Shown here: one piece after another, positions 10,726 to 23,049 of the stretch
Layout of the letters: the number at the start of each line of letters is the position of its first letter
Numbering within the stretch: the first letter of the stretch is position 1
NCBI GenBank assembly: GCA_013400975.1
Contig: WBMZ01003040.1
Location: 44,724-108,723, forward strand
Length of the DNA: 64,000 nucleotides
Direction of reading: 5' to 3'
Source of the DNA: Atrichornis clamosus
Lineage: Eukaryota; Chordata; Aves; Passeriformes; Menuridae
Notes under the pieces: generated by a model
What the model was told of the DNA's origin: nothing
Databases searched by the model: none
Seen by the model: the letters and a program-made list of their open reading frames with translations, nothing else
Position numbers and translations under genes: made by a program

Positions 10726-13700
10726 CTGGAAAAAGGGAGAAGGAGATGAGTTGGACCCAGCACTGTGCTCCCCGGCTGACCCGGACCATTCCCAGCTCCC
10801 TGGCTGCTTCATCTGTGGACACTTGTAGACAGCAGGGAATATATGTGAAATAGCTGTCTGCAAGTGGCAGGATATTATTCCCTCTTATTTCCTATGGTAC
10901 TCTCCATGGAGATGTGATGGGTCATCCACATTGCTGCAAAATCACAAACACTCGTGTAAGGGGGTGGAGGAGGCAGCTCACTCTTGCACAAGCATCATAC
11001 CTGCTCCATGCCACTGTGGGCCAAGCAGCAACTTGCTTTGGTAAGGATTTGGTTGACTTCAGGCATCCCTCTGCCCTTCTCAGAGAGCCTGCTCAGGTGC
11101 TCTGTGGATAGCCAAAGCCATTCATTTGTCTTCTCCCCATCAGACATCCACGGGACCCCCCGTGAGCAGACAGTGGGGATGCTCCAGCAGGCATCACTTC
11201 CAACTTCATTTTAAACAATTTGAGTTCAAAACAATTGTTCTGTGGGCTCTATGGGTGCCAAGGAACTGTGGAGGTGGGTATGGTGCCAGCTGGGAATTCA
11301 CCCTTTGCTTGGGGAATCCCTGTGTGATCTTCAAAGCTGCTGGCACGGGCAGCATGGCCAGGGGACACAGCCGCAGCATCGCTCCCTTTCTATCTGGACT
11401 GGAAAACATCCTGTGGAGCCTGGGGCTGCGGGTGGGACTCAGACAACCACCGTGCTGCTGGCAAAAACAGCCTCCAGCTGACCCCTGGACTGGGAAACTG
11501 GAGGGGTGCTGGGGCTGAGCTCTGCGGCAGCATTGTGTAGTGCTGGCTGCTATCGAGCCTCAGACAAAAATGAGGTACAGGGATTGTCCAGTGGCTGTCC
11601 TGGGCGATAAATACATGGAAGAAATTGGTGATGAGTTGCAAACAGAAGCAAACTCAGAAGTCTGCCTTCTTCTCCCAGGTATATGAATGATTAATTACTA
11701 ATTAGGAATGAGGCCAACAGATTCCAAGTGACTTATTAGGAGTTAGCTAAAATAAATATATAACTGACTTGGAAGGAAAATATAACCTCGTATGAGATTT
11801 GCTTCAAGTGGGACTCAGCAGCCCACTGAGGGTCAAACAAAACCAGCCCTGCACAAGGCAGCTGTTGGAATATGCTCAGATTTGCACCCCCAACACTACG
11901 AGTTGCGTAAGTCCGAGCTCAAGTTATTCCTGCTGGCCCAGTGGTTGGGGCACCAGCCACTGACTCAGAATTCCTGCTTGTATTTCCTCGTCTGCGTGTC
12001 CTTGGGCTACTGTGAGATACTTTAAAGGGATGCTGGGAGAATGAGAGACTCTCAAGCACTCGCACTGAGTGATAATGGGAGCTATTTCAGTGATGGAAAC
12101 AGCGATGGGACACATCCAGGATGAACAGGAAAGAAAACCCTCACCCCAGCAGCGTAGGGATGGGGCATACACGATCACAGCTGCACCACACAGGCAAGTT
12201 CCAGCTGAGGATGATGGACTGAACTTCTCCACAAATAGGAGCTGGGGGTCTCTGGGACAGACAGACCCCCTGTGCCTGCAAATGTACAGGGGAAATGGGA
12301 AAGGGGAGACTGGGCAGTGCCTGCACTGAGGGCACAGCGGGGTGGGCAGCCCAAGGACAGCTTCCTAGAATTATTGACCCACTGCGGAAACAAACGCTCA
12401 GGGACTGTTCCAGTGCCAATGGTAGCCTCCACAGAGGGATACAACCAGCTCTTCCCTTGGGTGAGCTGCTCTTATAACGCTTCAGGTTTCCCAGGCTGAC
12501 AGTGAGCCTCAGGAGACAGCTCACAGCAAGGGGCTCCTGGAGGGGCTGAACTCTGCCAGGCACAGCAAAGGCAGCACGGGGGAAGGTGTGTCAGGCTGCC
12601 TTCCTGCACACTTTCTCTCCAGACTCAATATCTGTCATTAGCTGAGCTTTTAATAGGTCTATTTTGTTAACTCTTCCTATTTTTCTGCTGAGTTTATAAT
12701 GGCTGAAAAGCAATGTGCTGGCTGGAATACAAGAGGATGTGCCTGGGTATCTCTTATAGCAGACCCAAATCCTACCCATCAGCATCTCTGATGAATCCAT
12801 AATGTGGCCTCCAGGGTCACACCAGGGATCATTCAGCGGGTCCTCCAGCCAAGGGCATCCTCGATAACCCATTGTTTTATCAATGTTAACTCAGTGAAGC
12901 TGATGCCTCCAGGACAGTCTGGATCACTCCTGGGTGGAGGCCTTTGCTCAAATCATAACAGTTGTTCTTGTGCTTCTGTTTGGCACTGATTTCTGATGGA
13001 CACTGATCTCCTTCCTGAATGTCGTTTGACACAAACCTGCCCATTTGCTTGCTTTCCCATGAAATCAAGCCCAGGTTTGTGTAAAAGCCTGGGTAATCTG
13101 AACAGTTGTTCTGCACTAATGTAAGGTTGAGAAAAGTTTGAATTTACACTCAGTTTGCCAGGAACCCATGAAGAATGATGGAATGATGGACTGGGGTGAA
13201 TTCCTCTGCACATACCTATATTTACAGTTTATTTTAGAGGGTTTAACCTCAATATTACTGTACTTTCCTCCACAGCCTCATGAGCCAATTGACACAGCCT
13301 GGGCTCACACAGGAACCCAAAGAGCCAAAACGTGTGACAACCACATAACGTGTGGCTATGGGGACACACATGTCACAATCCAGTCAGCTATCAGACACCG
13401 ATCCTGTTTAGTCAAAATATTTCCTGTTTCAAGCATTTATTTTCTCAAAATGACAACCTGACAACAGTTTAGGTATGAGTCAAAGGAAAGATTACTTTCC
13501 ATTTTCTGGTTGACTCCTGTGCATTATCGTGCAGGCTCTGGTCTGGTCTCAAGGTACAGGACACTTTGTGCAGAGAACTGAGCACACTCCATCAGCAGGG
13601 CTGGCACTTTCGGTGTCAAACTGCTCATGGCCAGATCACAAAGCACTGCCAATAAGCTAAATAAACTCCTACAACTAAGCAATGTCCCAGCTGACCAAAG

Positions 13701-13808
13701 CTCTTGACTTTTGTCATTGATTTGGGACCACAAAGGTGACAGCCTTGACCTCAGTGGTCTCCAGCGCTGTCCCCCTCCCAGCACACAGGTTCCCAGTGCT
13801 GCCATTAC
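10726..13808 (-). other. TCF7 intron (exon c to exon d)
   Basis: This is a 3.1-kb intron. No CR1 copy, microsatellite or extra exon was recognised. It is ordinary unique sequence with scattered AT-rich runs, for example 11690-11770. Confidence -1.
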
Positions 13809-13941
13809 CTTGTTTCTGGTTGATGTCAGCGGGCAAGTGGGGCGAGTGGGAGCCGTGGCTGAAATGGTCGTTGCTGTAGGGGATGAGCGGGGTGAGCGGG
13901 TGGACTCCGTGGGACGGCTGCACAACGGGGACTTTGTTGGA
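13809..13941 (-). CDS. TCF7: TCF7 exon c, conserved regulatory segment before the HMG box
   Basis: The exon is 133 nt, with acceptor GTCTTGCAG and donor GTAATG (a weaker +4/+5 context than its neighbours). It enters in phase 0 with [20 protein letters not shown] and ends PADINQKQ plus one base. PADINQKQ is nearly the PADISQKQ of mammalian TCF7. The first half, [18 protein letters not shown], is close to LEF1, so this bird protein keeps ancestral family sequence that mammalian TCF7 has altered. In the family this region contributes to Groucho/TLE recruitment and is a common site of alternative splicing. Confidence -1.
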
Positions 13942-14389
13942 CTGCAAGACACAAGGAGGGAGAGCACTCAGAAGTCATCAGGATCCATCAGCAAGGAGGG
14001 CCAGTGCACTTTGCAGTCCTGTTGTTGCCAGCGAGGCTGGGAATAACTGAAAATACTACACAAACACTAAAAAAACTACTAAACAAACACTGCAGCATCC
14101 TGCAAGAAAAATCCATAAACCAAGCAGGGAAAACAGCTGGAGATGATTTCATGGGTAAGTGGAAAACAGATCAAATCAGCATGAAGTTTTCAAAGTCCAG
14201 AACTTTTTTCATTCATTTCCAGTATCTTTTATTCCAGGATGAATGCTCCAAGCATGCTACCCAATGCAGTCTCTTGTTCTCTGTCCTGCACTGTCACAGA
14301 GTCTAGATCTGGACTTTCACATCCTTCATATTCACTGTGAAAGCCATGCTTGGGCTTTCCTAATCAGGGCTCTCATGCAGGGACAGACA

Positions 14390-14481
14390 CAGAATCACAG
14401 AATCATTCAGGCTGGAAAAGACTTTTTAGAGATCATCAAGTCCAACCATTAACCCAGCACTGCCAAGGCCACCATTAAACG
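14390..14481 (-). mobile_element. CR1 3' fragment (variant tail)
   Basis: AGAATCACAGAATCATTCAG is followed by GCTGGAAAAGAC and GATCATCAAGTCCAACC, the variant tail also seen at 27637. It is short, 5'-truncated, and sense on the minus strand. Confidence -1.
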
Positions 14482-14788
14482 CTGAGGGTAATGCCTTTGA
14501 AAAAGTGACGTGGTCACCAGTGAGCCCTTGGGCTGAAATCCCCCTTGCACTGAGCTCCAGTGCCAGGAGAAGGACCAGAGGGAGTTCAGGCTGGGGATGC
14601 AAAAAATCCAGGAAAACTAAGCGAAGAAAAATCTGCTTCCTCTTTCAGCTACCCCCAGTTATGCACAGCATGGCTGTCGGAGCCCAACATCTTGGAAAAG
14701 GCACTTCTTGGTGAACACAACGGGAAGTCCTCCTGCATGTTGGAGCAGAGAGGGGAACCTGTCTGAAAGAGCGGCACAGCTGTAAGGA

Positions 14789-14818
14789 ACACACACACAC
14801 AGACACACACACAGACAC
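14789..14818 (+). repeat. (AC)n microsatellite, interrupted
   Basis: About 30 bp of AC dinucleotides interrupted by AGAC units. Confidence -1.
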
Positions 14819-15087
14819 TCTGCCATCTACGCAGCCTCCTCGCCTCCAGCGTCTCGTGCTGCTGCCGACATGCCCGGTTTCGCCCACGGTTGCCTTTAAA
14901 TCCAACCTGACTTCGTCTTGGTGGTGGAATGCTAGGATTGGTCCCAGCTAAACCCACAAAAAAACCCAGGACTAACAGCACTCCAAAACAGGGTGAAAAT
15001 AGGAACAGAGCAGGTCAGACAGCTCTCCAGGGGCCAGGAGGTGGGCACTGCCAGCCCGTTCTCATCAGTCTCACTGGGATATCTACA

Positions 15088-15172
15088 GATGATCTGCTGC
15101 GTGACTTTTGACAAGACATTTAGAATCCCTGGACTCAGTTCTCTGCCTTTCACTTTGGCAATGATTTTGCTG
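15088..15172 (+). mobile_element. MIR-like CORE-SINE relic
   Basis: TGCGTGACTTTTGACAAGAC, then CTGGACTCAGTTCTCTGCC and GGCAATGATTTT follow the order of the MIR consensus: a GTGTGACCTTGGGCAAGTCA block, a CTCAGTTTCCTCATCTG block and the next AT-rich part. It is heavily diverged, so confidence is moderate. Confidence -1.
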
Positions 15173-16140
15173 AGGCAGAATGAGCACAAAGCTCCAGCTG
15201 ACTTTGGTGCAGGAGGCACAGGTGGAGGCAGTGACTCTGACTCTGGTAGACCTGTCCTGGACCTCTCCCAGCTGCTCCAAGTGAACTGGGAGCCCTGGGC
15301 AAGTCCTGTGTTTTGAATCTCTGCTCCGAGGAGGAAACCCATGAAGCGGAAAGGAAAACAGACTGATGGAGACGCTGCTTTACATCTATCTTTCCCACAA
15401 AGGTTTACTCATGCAAATAAAAACCAAAAGGCATGCAGGTTTGCATTTGAGAATGAATGAAAACCCTAATTCCCGATTCTTAAGAGGTGTTGATTTATTG
15501 CATACAGTGAGATACTGGGAATGAAACCCCCACTTCCCAGCGCAAACTGGTGTGGTACAGGCGTTCCTGTCCTGCAGCAGGACCATGGGTTATGTGGTTT
15601 TCCCATCGAGAGCAGCACTGGGATGGCTCCTGCTCAGTTAAAGACATGTTTGGAGCTCTGAGATTTTTCTATTCTTAGCCATGAAATGAGATGAAGAAGA
15701 GCTTTTCAGTGATATTTCTAAAATTAGCTATGGTTTAGCTTATTTAAGAGCCACAAAGCCTAAATGAGGGATATGCAGTTCTACGTGTACATTTTAACAG
15801 GACACTGGAGCAGAACGAGCTCAATTGAGCTGTTGAGCTGTTTTCAAAACCTCAACTCAAGCATTTCTGCGGCTCAAAGTAGGGCAGATCTTTCTTTCCC
15901 ATTTGCCTTGTGCCTGATCCAAAGCACAGCACCATTCACCAGCCAGCCTCGCTGCCTGACGATTGTGAACAACTTTCAGAGCAATGACAGAAGACACAGA
16001 CCACTACAAAGGCAGATGAACAGCCCTGATGCTGATCTGCAGGACACCTCCTCAGTGAAAAGCAGAGAGCACATGTGGTTAGAGCAAAGCATGGACTGTC
16101 CTACTTCCCATTAAAGCAGACCATGCAAGTGTCCAAGGCC

Positions 16141-16266
16141 AGGTGGCTGGGCCTAGAGTAACCTGGTCTAGTGGAAGGTGTCCCTGCCCATGGCAGGTTG
16201 GTTGGAATGAGATGACTTTTAAGGTCCCTTCCAACCCAAACCATTCTGAGATTCAATGATTCAATG
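16141..16266 (+). mobile_element. CR1 3' fragment
   Basis: ACCTGGTCTAGTGGAAGGTG, CCCTGCCCATGGCAGG and CCCTTCCAACCCAAACCATT lead to a terminal TTCAATGATTCAATGG octamer tail. It is sense on the plus strand. Confidence -1.
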
Positions 16267-19200
16267 GTAACCTGGTTCTACAAGACTTGCAGATGTTACT
16301 CAGATTTTCCAACAGTTCAGGTGGAAAACAAGATGCTGCACCAGTAAGAAGAGATGCCTTCCCCATTCTGCCCTTGCCTTGCTCAAAAACTTCTCTTCTC
16401 TCTAAAGCCATAGAGATCTGGTGGGGAAGGATGCTCAGGAAGGAGGCAAGAAAAATTTCTGCAAGAGGTTATTTACCTCCTGTCCACATCCTACATTAGG
16501 GAGTTTGTTACAGGAAGCCATCTCCCAAAATGAACCAGACAAGGGAAGAAGAAACACGGAACAAAGATATGGAGAAACAGAGAAAACTTCTTCAGTGTTG
16601 ACCCCAGTTCAAAGACTGCAGCTGCTAATAGTTGTGGTCCATGGCCATGACTGCAGCTCATGTCTTCCCCAGCTGCACTGTGAAACCATACCTGACTTAC
16701 AGAAATCCATATGCCAGAGAAATGGGATCAATTCTTCTTTTTGCAAGGTCTAGATTACATTCCTGCGAATCAGCTGCAGCACATGAACCTTGAAGAGGCT
16801 TTTCAAAGCCAGGATTTAGCAGCTGACAGTGTTTTATGCCATAACATTAACCTATATAAATGTTTTCTCCCAAGTGGATTGATTTGACATGAGGGCAGTG
16901 TTTCAGTGTCCTCTCAGCAGGTCCCCTGGGAGGACACCGGGTGGTGCTGGTCAGGACATCATGGGGATGTGCTGTGGTTTGGTGAAGCATCTTATTTTGT
17001 CTCCTCCCCAAGGCTGAGTTTCAATATAGCCCAGAGCCACAGTGACAGAGCTGCTCACTTCCCAACCACCCAAAATAACACAGCTGGTGCCAAACATCAC
17101 TGCCCTAACCCCAGGCTGTCACCTCCTGTCCTTCAGCAGCTGCGGGGGGACATGAAGGGGCTCCAAGGACAGCTTTGCCTCACCTCTTCCAGCACAGCCC
17201 TTTGAGGACAGATCAGGAAATGAGCTGTGCAGCCATGACCTTGTACAGAAATGAACAGACATTTACAGCAACAGCAAAATGGTATTTCCAGAGGGGACAG
17301 AGAGGAAGCACGGGGTTTGCAAGCCTGGGGCTTTTCTCCCCTCTCAAATTTGCTGAATTGCAGCGCTGCTGAGTGCCCATGTCCCCAGTGAGCACTGCCC
17401 ACTGGGCCCTGTGTGCTGGGCCAGGCACTGCGGCTGCAGCGCATCCCCTGCCCGGCACCAACCACCCCACCAACCTCCCCGACAATGACTGAAAAACCAA
17501 CACTACTGAGGGAAGAATATCCCACTCTGAAGCCAAGACGTAAGTTTAATAACTAGAGGTAACTGGAGCAGCAAAGAGAAAACACAGTTGCATTAATTCT
17601 TAAGTAAGACTAATTATTAGCAAGGCAAAATTAGGAGACCTCCCCTCTCGGGCATGGGTGTGTGATTGTGATGGGAACTTTAGGCTAGATAGATAACTCT
17701 TTTTCCTCTGAGCACACAAACCCAGCAGGTCTTTCACATGAGGATCACCCTCACCATTGGAGATCCAGTGTTTTTTGGCTCCAGGGTGCCTGATCAGGTC
17801 AACACCTTTCACCTTTACTCCCATTCCCCATCACACATGGTCTGGCCACAGGTAGCAGTGGGGTATACAAGCTGCTGGGATGCTGATGGTTGATCAGAAC
17901 CATAAATGAGGAGTTTTTAATCAAAATGTGGGGTTTTCAGTAGAAAATGGTGTGAGATTATAATTAAACGTTTTCTGGGAAGCACCTCGTGTTAGCAAAT
18001 ATTTTAATTCATTTTTTAAAGACATCTATTTAGCCTATGAGTAGTTTTACTTTTCTGGCTTGATGGAGGATTTTTCTTCTACACTTTAAAGCTAACATTA
18101 GGAAAGTGCAGCACAAAAGGTCAAAAGTCAAAATTTGAGTGAAATGATCAAACCAAAAATTTCCATGGCTTGTAAAATTCTTTGAGTTTTTAACTCTGTG
18201 AAAATATTAGAAAAAAGTTAAAGCATTTTTTTTTTCTGCTTGAATCAGTTTAGGAAAAGAAACAAAATGAAGAAACCTGTCAAAAGTATTCCTTGCTACA
18301 ATTGAGCACAGCTATTAAAAGCAGCAGTGGTCACACCAAGCTGCCTGGGGGGCTGCTGAGGATCCCAGTGCTGGGCTCCCCCACTGCTTCTATGGATGGG
18401 AATGACTTTAATTAACTTTCTGGTAGAAGACAATTCAGAACTAAAATACAGTAGCTTAATTCTACTGCCCCTTCCAATAGCTGGTGCCCAATTTAGTGAA
18501 AAACGTTAAATGTAATGCTGTTAAATTTCCTTTGGGGATGTGACTCCGAGGGTGTGCTCTCCATGGAGGATAACGGGGTGCTGCATGCCTTGCACAAACC
18601 ACAGCCCCCAGAACATCAGCCAAAAGCCCGGAGAGCCAAAACCCCTGTGGTCAGCCCAGAAACAGGCAAAGCAGGGAGGAGCGTGCTGGAAAGCCCTGCA
18701 CTGTGGGAGCCACCGTCCATCCATGGATGCACAGGAGTCTGCAGGGAAAGGAAACTCCCTTAACTCCTCTATGACACCTGGAGCCAGGTGCCCCCATCAC
18801 CACAACCGTGCTGGCCCTGGCAGCAGCCTCCCATCCGAGGGAAAGCTGGGAGCACCCTGGAGGATGCAGGATCCATCCCGCATGGCACAGAGTGCCTGGG
18901 TGCAGGAGCCGGTGGCCGGGGCGAGCGCTGTGGTTTCCAGCCGAGCTGGGGAGCCGAGCCACAGTCAGGTGAGATTAGTCACATCACTTTCAAAGTTTCG
19001 CACACCGCCAGCCCCAAAAGCAGAGAAACGAAAGAGCCATGGGCCAGCGCTGTGGTGGCCAGTGCATGGAGAGGGGCCTGGCCGAGGGACAGGAGAAGGG
19101 CGGGCAGCTGTGCCATGCTGGTGGCCATCACCACCACGGCAGAGGGGCTTTGGGTGGTCTCAGAGCCCTGTGTCACTGGCTGTGCTGCATGCCCGGCTGC

Positions 19201-19640
19201 TGGGAGCATCCCCCAAGGCTGTTCCCGGCTCAGATGCTGGGCTGAGCTCCGAGCAGATCTCCGTGCTGCTCTGCCTTGCTCGGGTGCCCGGGTGCAGCAC
19301 AGGAGCTGCAGGCTGCAGTCCAGCCCCGAGCTGCCCCGTATGTGTTGGCTTTGACGTCACTTCTCAGAGGGGGTGAGATGAGTCGACTCATCATAGCGTT
19401 GGCTATGAAAAACAAAACCTAGCAAGTTTTGCTGTTGCTGATTCAATGAGGAATTAATTCCTCTTCACTGTAAAATTAGTCATCGTGCCACAGAAAGAAC
19501 AGTATAAGGTCAGGCTGCACCGAGCGTGCACCTCTGCTGGGGAAGATACCTGTGACCAGGGGGACTGTGCCTTTTGCTCTTTATCCATCAATCAGTCCAA
19601 ATTAGCAAATGATTAGGAACATATCAGGGACATTAGACCA

Positions 19641-19760
19641 TGTTGGATGAGGCCCTGGGCAATGTGGTCTAGTGCAACGTGTCTCTGCCCATGGCAGGTG
19701 AGTTGGAACTGGATGATCCTTAAGGTTCCTTGAAACCCAAACTATTCTGTGATTCTATGG
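19641..19760 (+). mobile_element. CR1 3' fragment
   Basis: TGTTGGATGAGGCCCTGGGC, CTGCCCATGGCAGG and AACCCAAACTATTCTGTG end in GATTCTATGG. It is sense on the plus strand. Confidence -1.
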
Positions 19761-20256
19761 TATTATTAAGGACATTATTAGGCACATCCTGCAGCATCAG
19801 ATGCCAGGAGGACTCACAGAAGGACTCCCAGGGGAATGCTGTCACTTGGGGTACTGGGGACCCAGAGCCCCTGACTCAAAACCAGCTCTGCACACTCTAA
19901 ATTCTGATAACACCTCCCAGCTCAGGGCCCCAGACCATGTCAGCAGACACCTTCAGCCCTTGTTTCCCCGTGGTGTTACACCAGGAGGTGCTGTGATAAA
20001 AGATCACCCCAAATACCCACTGCAGATCGTTTTTGGCACTGACTGCACGCGCCGGGGCCGGAGCCCTCGGCAGCCCGCGGGCGAAGGCAGCGTCGACTCA
20101 TTTCTCATCTCAGCACACTTTTTTCTCACTTTTGCTGCAGTCCCAGCGCCCCAGCCCGCTGCCGCAGCAGAAAGGAAACAGGGAAAGTTAAAGCCACCCA
20201 CGCTCAGGCGCTGCCCTCATCCAGCCATGCACCCCTCCAGCAAAGACAGATTTTGG

Positions 20257-20277
20257 CAGCAGCAGCAGCAGCAGCAG
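20257..20277 (+). repeat. (CAG)7 trinucleotide run
   Basis: Seven CAG triplets followed by CAT, in non-exonic sequence. Confidence -1.
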
Positions 20278-20933
20278 CATCTCCCTGGCCCCTGCCCAGG
20301 TCAACCAGTGTGGCTGCAGCACTGAGGGCTGGGTCTTTTCTTACCCTCAGCATCACCAAGAGTTCCTCCAGGTACCAGAGACCACATCCCCTGTGACCAG
20401 AAGAGTCCTGCTGCCCTGTGCTCCCCATCTCTGGCTGGCCCTGAAGTGCTTATGAGCAGCAGTCAGACAGAGAGTAAGGCTATTACTAATTATTATTATG
20501 AATTCACAGCTATTAATTTGTGCATTAATTCTGCATATGAATTGCAACAAGAAGCTGATTGATTTAAGAGATACATCACACATATAGGCAAATATTGTCT
20601 TTCCTCAGGTTTTAATCCAAATATTGTCCTCACTCAAGTTTTTATCCCTGCACCCTACATTTTGTGGTTGATAGAGCATTAATTCCTTCAACTCTTCCCT
20701 TTCCCCCTGATTTCTTTCACCTGCTTTAGAATCCAGCTCTGCTTTGAAAATGCTGATGAGGCACTTGGGCAGCCCTGATCTCTGCACACTCAAGGGGATG
20801 TGCTTGCCTTAGAAGCCAAACTCAGCTCCCCCGATTCTGATTCCCCTGTGACTGGGACAAGTTCCCTGGCATTTCACACCTTCTGTGTCCCAGCACTCAC
20901 AGGGGTGACCAAGCTCCAGACACGATGGTGACA

Positions 20934-21078
20934 AATCACAGAATCATAGAATGGTTTGGGTTGGAAGGGACCTTGAAGTTCATCCAGTTACAACTCCCTG
21001 CCACAGGCAGGTATACCAGCCGCTAGACCAGGTTGTGCAGAGCCCCATCCAACCTGACCTTGAACACTTCCAGGGACA
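20934..21078 (-). mobile_element. CR1 3' fragment
   Basis: AATCACAGAATCATAGAATG, then GTTTGGGTTGGAAGGGACC and CCATCCAACCTGACCTTGAA. It is sense on the minus strand. Confidence -1.
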
Positions 21079-22358
21079 GGGGAAATACAGGGAAAGAACT
21101 TAAAAACCTTCTAAAACTTCTCAGTGACCTTCTATGCTGCTGCTGGTTTCTGGTTTTAAGAAATAATGGTTATTATTTTTAAGTCAAATTCTGCAGGGGA
21201 AATAAGCTGAGTTTTTCACCATTTACGGGCACAGGAAGAGCTGTTTCACTTCTCAAGTATTTATCTTCTAAGAGAAAGATGTAGGTGGTTTTTCATGAAA
21301 ATTAAAAAAAAAAAAGGCATGGAAAAATAAAGATCAAAAGTCCCTCCCAGAGATTGCTCTCTTAGGGTGACAGGGGACAAGTGTGGAGGTAGCTACACTC
21401 CACGCAAGAGAGGTGGAACCCCCAGAAAGATGAAATTTAGGCATCACCACCCAATGTTTGCAGTCCCATTCAGCAGAACAGCCCCCTCAATTCAGAAGCC
21501 TCCTCAAACCTGCAAGAAGTGCCCTTGTGCAACACTTTGCTTGGGAAGTGCTGCTGCTGTGACTCAAAGCATCTGCTCAGGAGGGGACAGAGACACGCCC
21601 CCAGTCCCAATGTGCCACTGCCACAGAAGGCAGTGGTGACATTTGGCTTCATGGAAACAAAATGCCAGGGTAATATAACCCAGGGGCTGCACCACAGCAC
21701 CAAAACCAAGCTACTTTCTCCCCAAAAGCAGGGCAATGTGATACAGGGGCTGCATCAACCCCCAGCTGTTCCCCTTGTTCTGCAACATCCATCCCTGGTT
21801 ATTGGCTCTCTTGTGTTCTGGGCTACGGAGAAAAGAAATCTCTGTCCCTGTCGTGCTCTGTGGTTCTGAGAATTTGAATCAAAACCTGCAAACCCTGGAG
21901 TTACCAGTAACACTCGAGGCTGTGAACACCAAGGCTCTCACTTGACCTGCAGAGGCTGATAGAATCTGACCTCCTTTACTTCACTTCTCGAAGGTGAGCC
22001 GTCGGTCCAGTACCCAGAATTATCCCGGAAAGTGCCCAAGAGGGCAGGAGAGGAAAGCAAAATAAAAATATGCCACAGAGGCAAGGCTTGCCCTGCGGCC
22101 AGGCTCGAGACTCCGTTTCCCAAAGGACCAGGGACTCACCCTCCGTGTGCCCGGCAGTGCCGGGAGCAGCCAAACCCGCGGGTGCAAAGGCTCTGTGAAA
22201 CACTGAGGGTCTGCACTGTGAGAGCCATGTCCCGGTCCCGGGCACTGCTGGTTTGGAGGATTTTCACCTGCTTTGAGAAGTCTTTTGCAAACCCCAGCCC
22301 CAGCTGAGTGCTGGATCTGAACGGAGACGGCTTTGGCATCTGGTTGGCACATACTTAG

Positions 22359-22500
22359 ATATTAGGAAGAAATCCTTCCCTGTGAGTGGTGAGGCACTGG
22401 CACAGATTTCCCATAGAAGCTGTGGATGCCCCATCCCTGGAAATGTTCCAGGCCAGGCTGGATGGTGCTTGGAGCAAACTGGTCTAGTGGAAGGTGCAAG
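22359..22500 (+). mobile_element. CR1 fragment lacking its 3' tail
   Basis: ATATTAGGAAGAAATCCTTC, GGTGAGGCACTGGCACAG, AGAAGCTGTGGATGCCCC and GGTCTAGTGGAAGGTG are CR1 interior blocks in order, on the plus strand. The usual terminal ATTCTGTGATTCTATG is missing, so this copy is truncated at both ends. Confidence -1.
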
Positions 22501-23000
22501 ATTTCTGGGGCCATCTGCCATCAGCCTAACAGGAACCCTCCAGGTGCCAGTGTTGTGCAGTTTTCTGGAGGCAAATGTTTGCTTACAGAATCCCTGGGCA
22601 TGAGGAGAGGGCTCCTGGCTGCTGGTTGCGTTTTTTCTTTCCATTTATAATAAGAACAAAACCAGCCCATGTACTTGAAAGAGTGTGGGGGAGTTTACAA
22701 GACATAACCCCCCCAAAACACTGATTTAAGACATTTCGATTCACCCAACATCAGAGGGGGTGAAACATGCTCCTCCATGTCACAGTAGTGCCAGGATGCA
22801 AGGCCACTGTGGGTGACACCATCCTGCTGGTGTCACCCCTTTCACACTGGGACCTGAGCAGGAGACCTGTCACAGGACTTCTGCCCCTTGTCTCTAGGCT
22901 TGGGAAGGGACAGTCGCCAGCCCCTCCTGGCATGCACTATAGTCCCTATTTTCTCTGCACCTTTTTTTTTTTCTTCTTCTTTTTTCTCTCCTCTCTTCTC

Positions 23001-23049
23001 TCTATTCTATTCTATTCTATTCTATTCTATTCTATTCTATTCTATTCTT
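23001..23049 (+). repeat. (TATTC)n pentanucleotide microsatellite
   Basis: About nine tandem CTATT units follow a poly-pyrimidine CTCTCCTCTCTTCTC tract that starts near 22962. The same repeat family recurs at 32292. Confidence -1.

Larger units (their letters stand above)
13942..18520 (-). other. Giant TCF7 intron, 3' part
   Basis: It contains CR1 tails at 14390 and 16141, an (AC)n tract at 14789 and a MIR-like relic at 15088. The stretch 17880-18330 is AT-rich unique sequence. No coding exon was recognised. Confidence -1.
18521..20340. other. GC-rich block in the giant intron
   Basis: This block is clearly richer in GC and CpG than its surroundings, notably at 18900-18960 and 20045-20100 where CGCGCCGGGGCC and CCCGCGGGCG occur. 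It carries long plus-strand open frames (18540-19376 and 19801-20325) without recognisable domains, a CR1 tail at 19641 and a (CAG)7 run at 20257. It could hold an internal promoter or simply be compositionally biased. No exon is supported. Confidence -1.
20341..22999 (-). other. Giant TCF7 intron segment
   Basis: It holds CR1 tails at 20934 and 22359. The rest is unique sequence with no supported exon. A poly-pyrimidine run leads into the microsatellite at 23001. Confidence -1.

Noticed and set aside
18540..19376. A 278-codon plus-strand open frame
   Set aside because: GC-rich sequence lowers stop frequency. There is no domain, no splice context and no recognisable homology. It is kept only as part of the GC-rich block finding.
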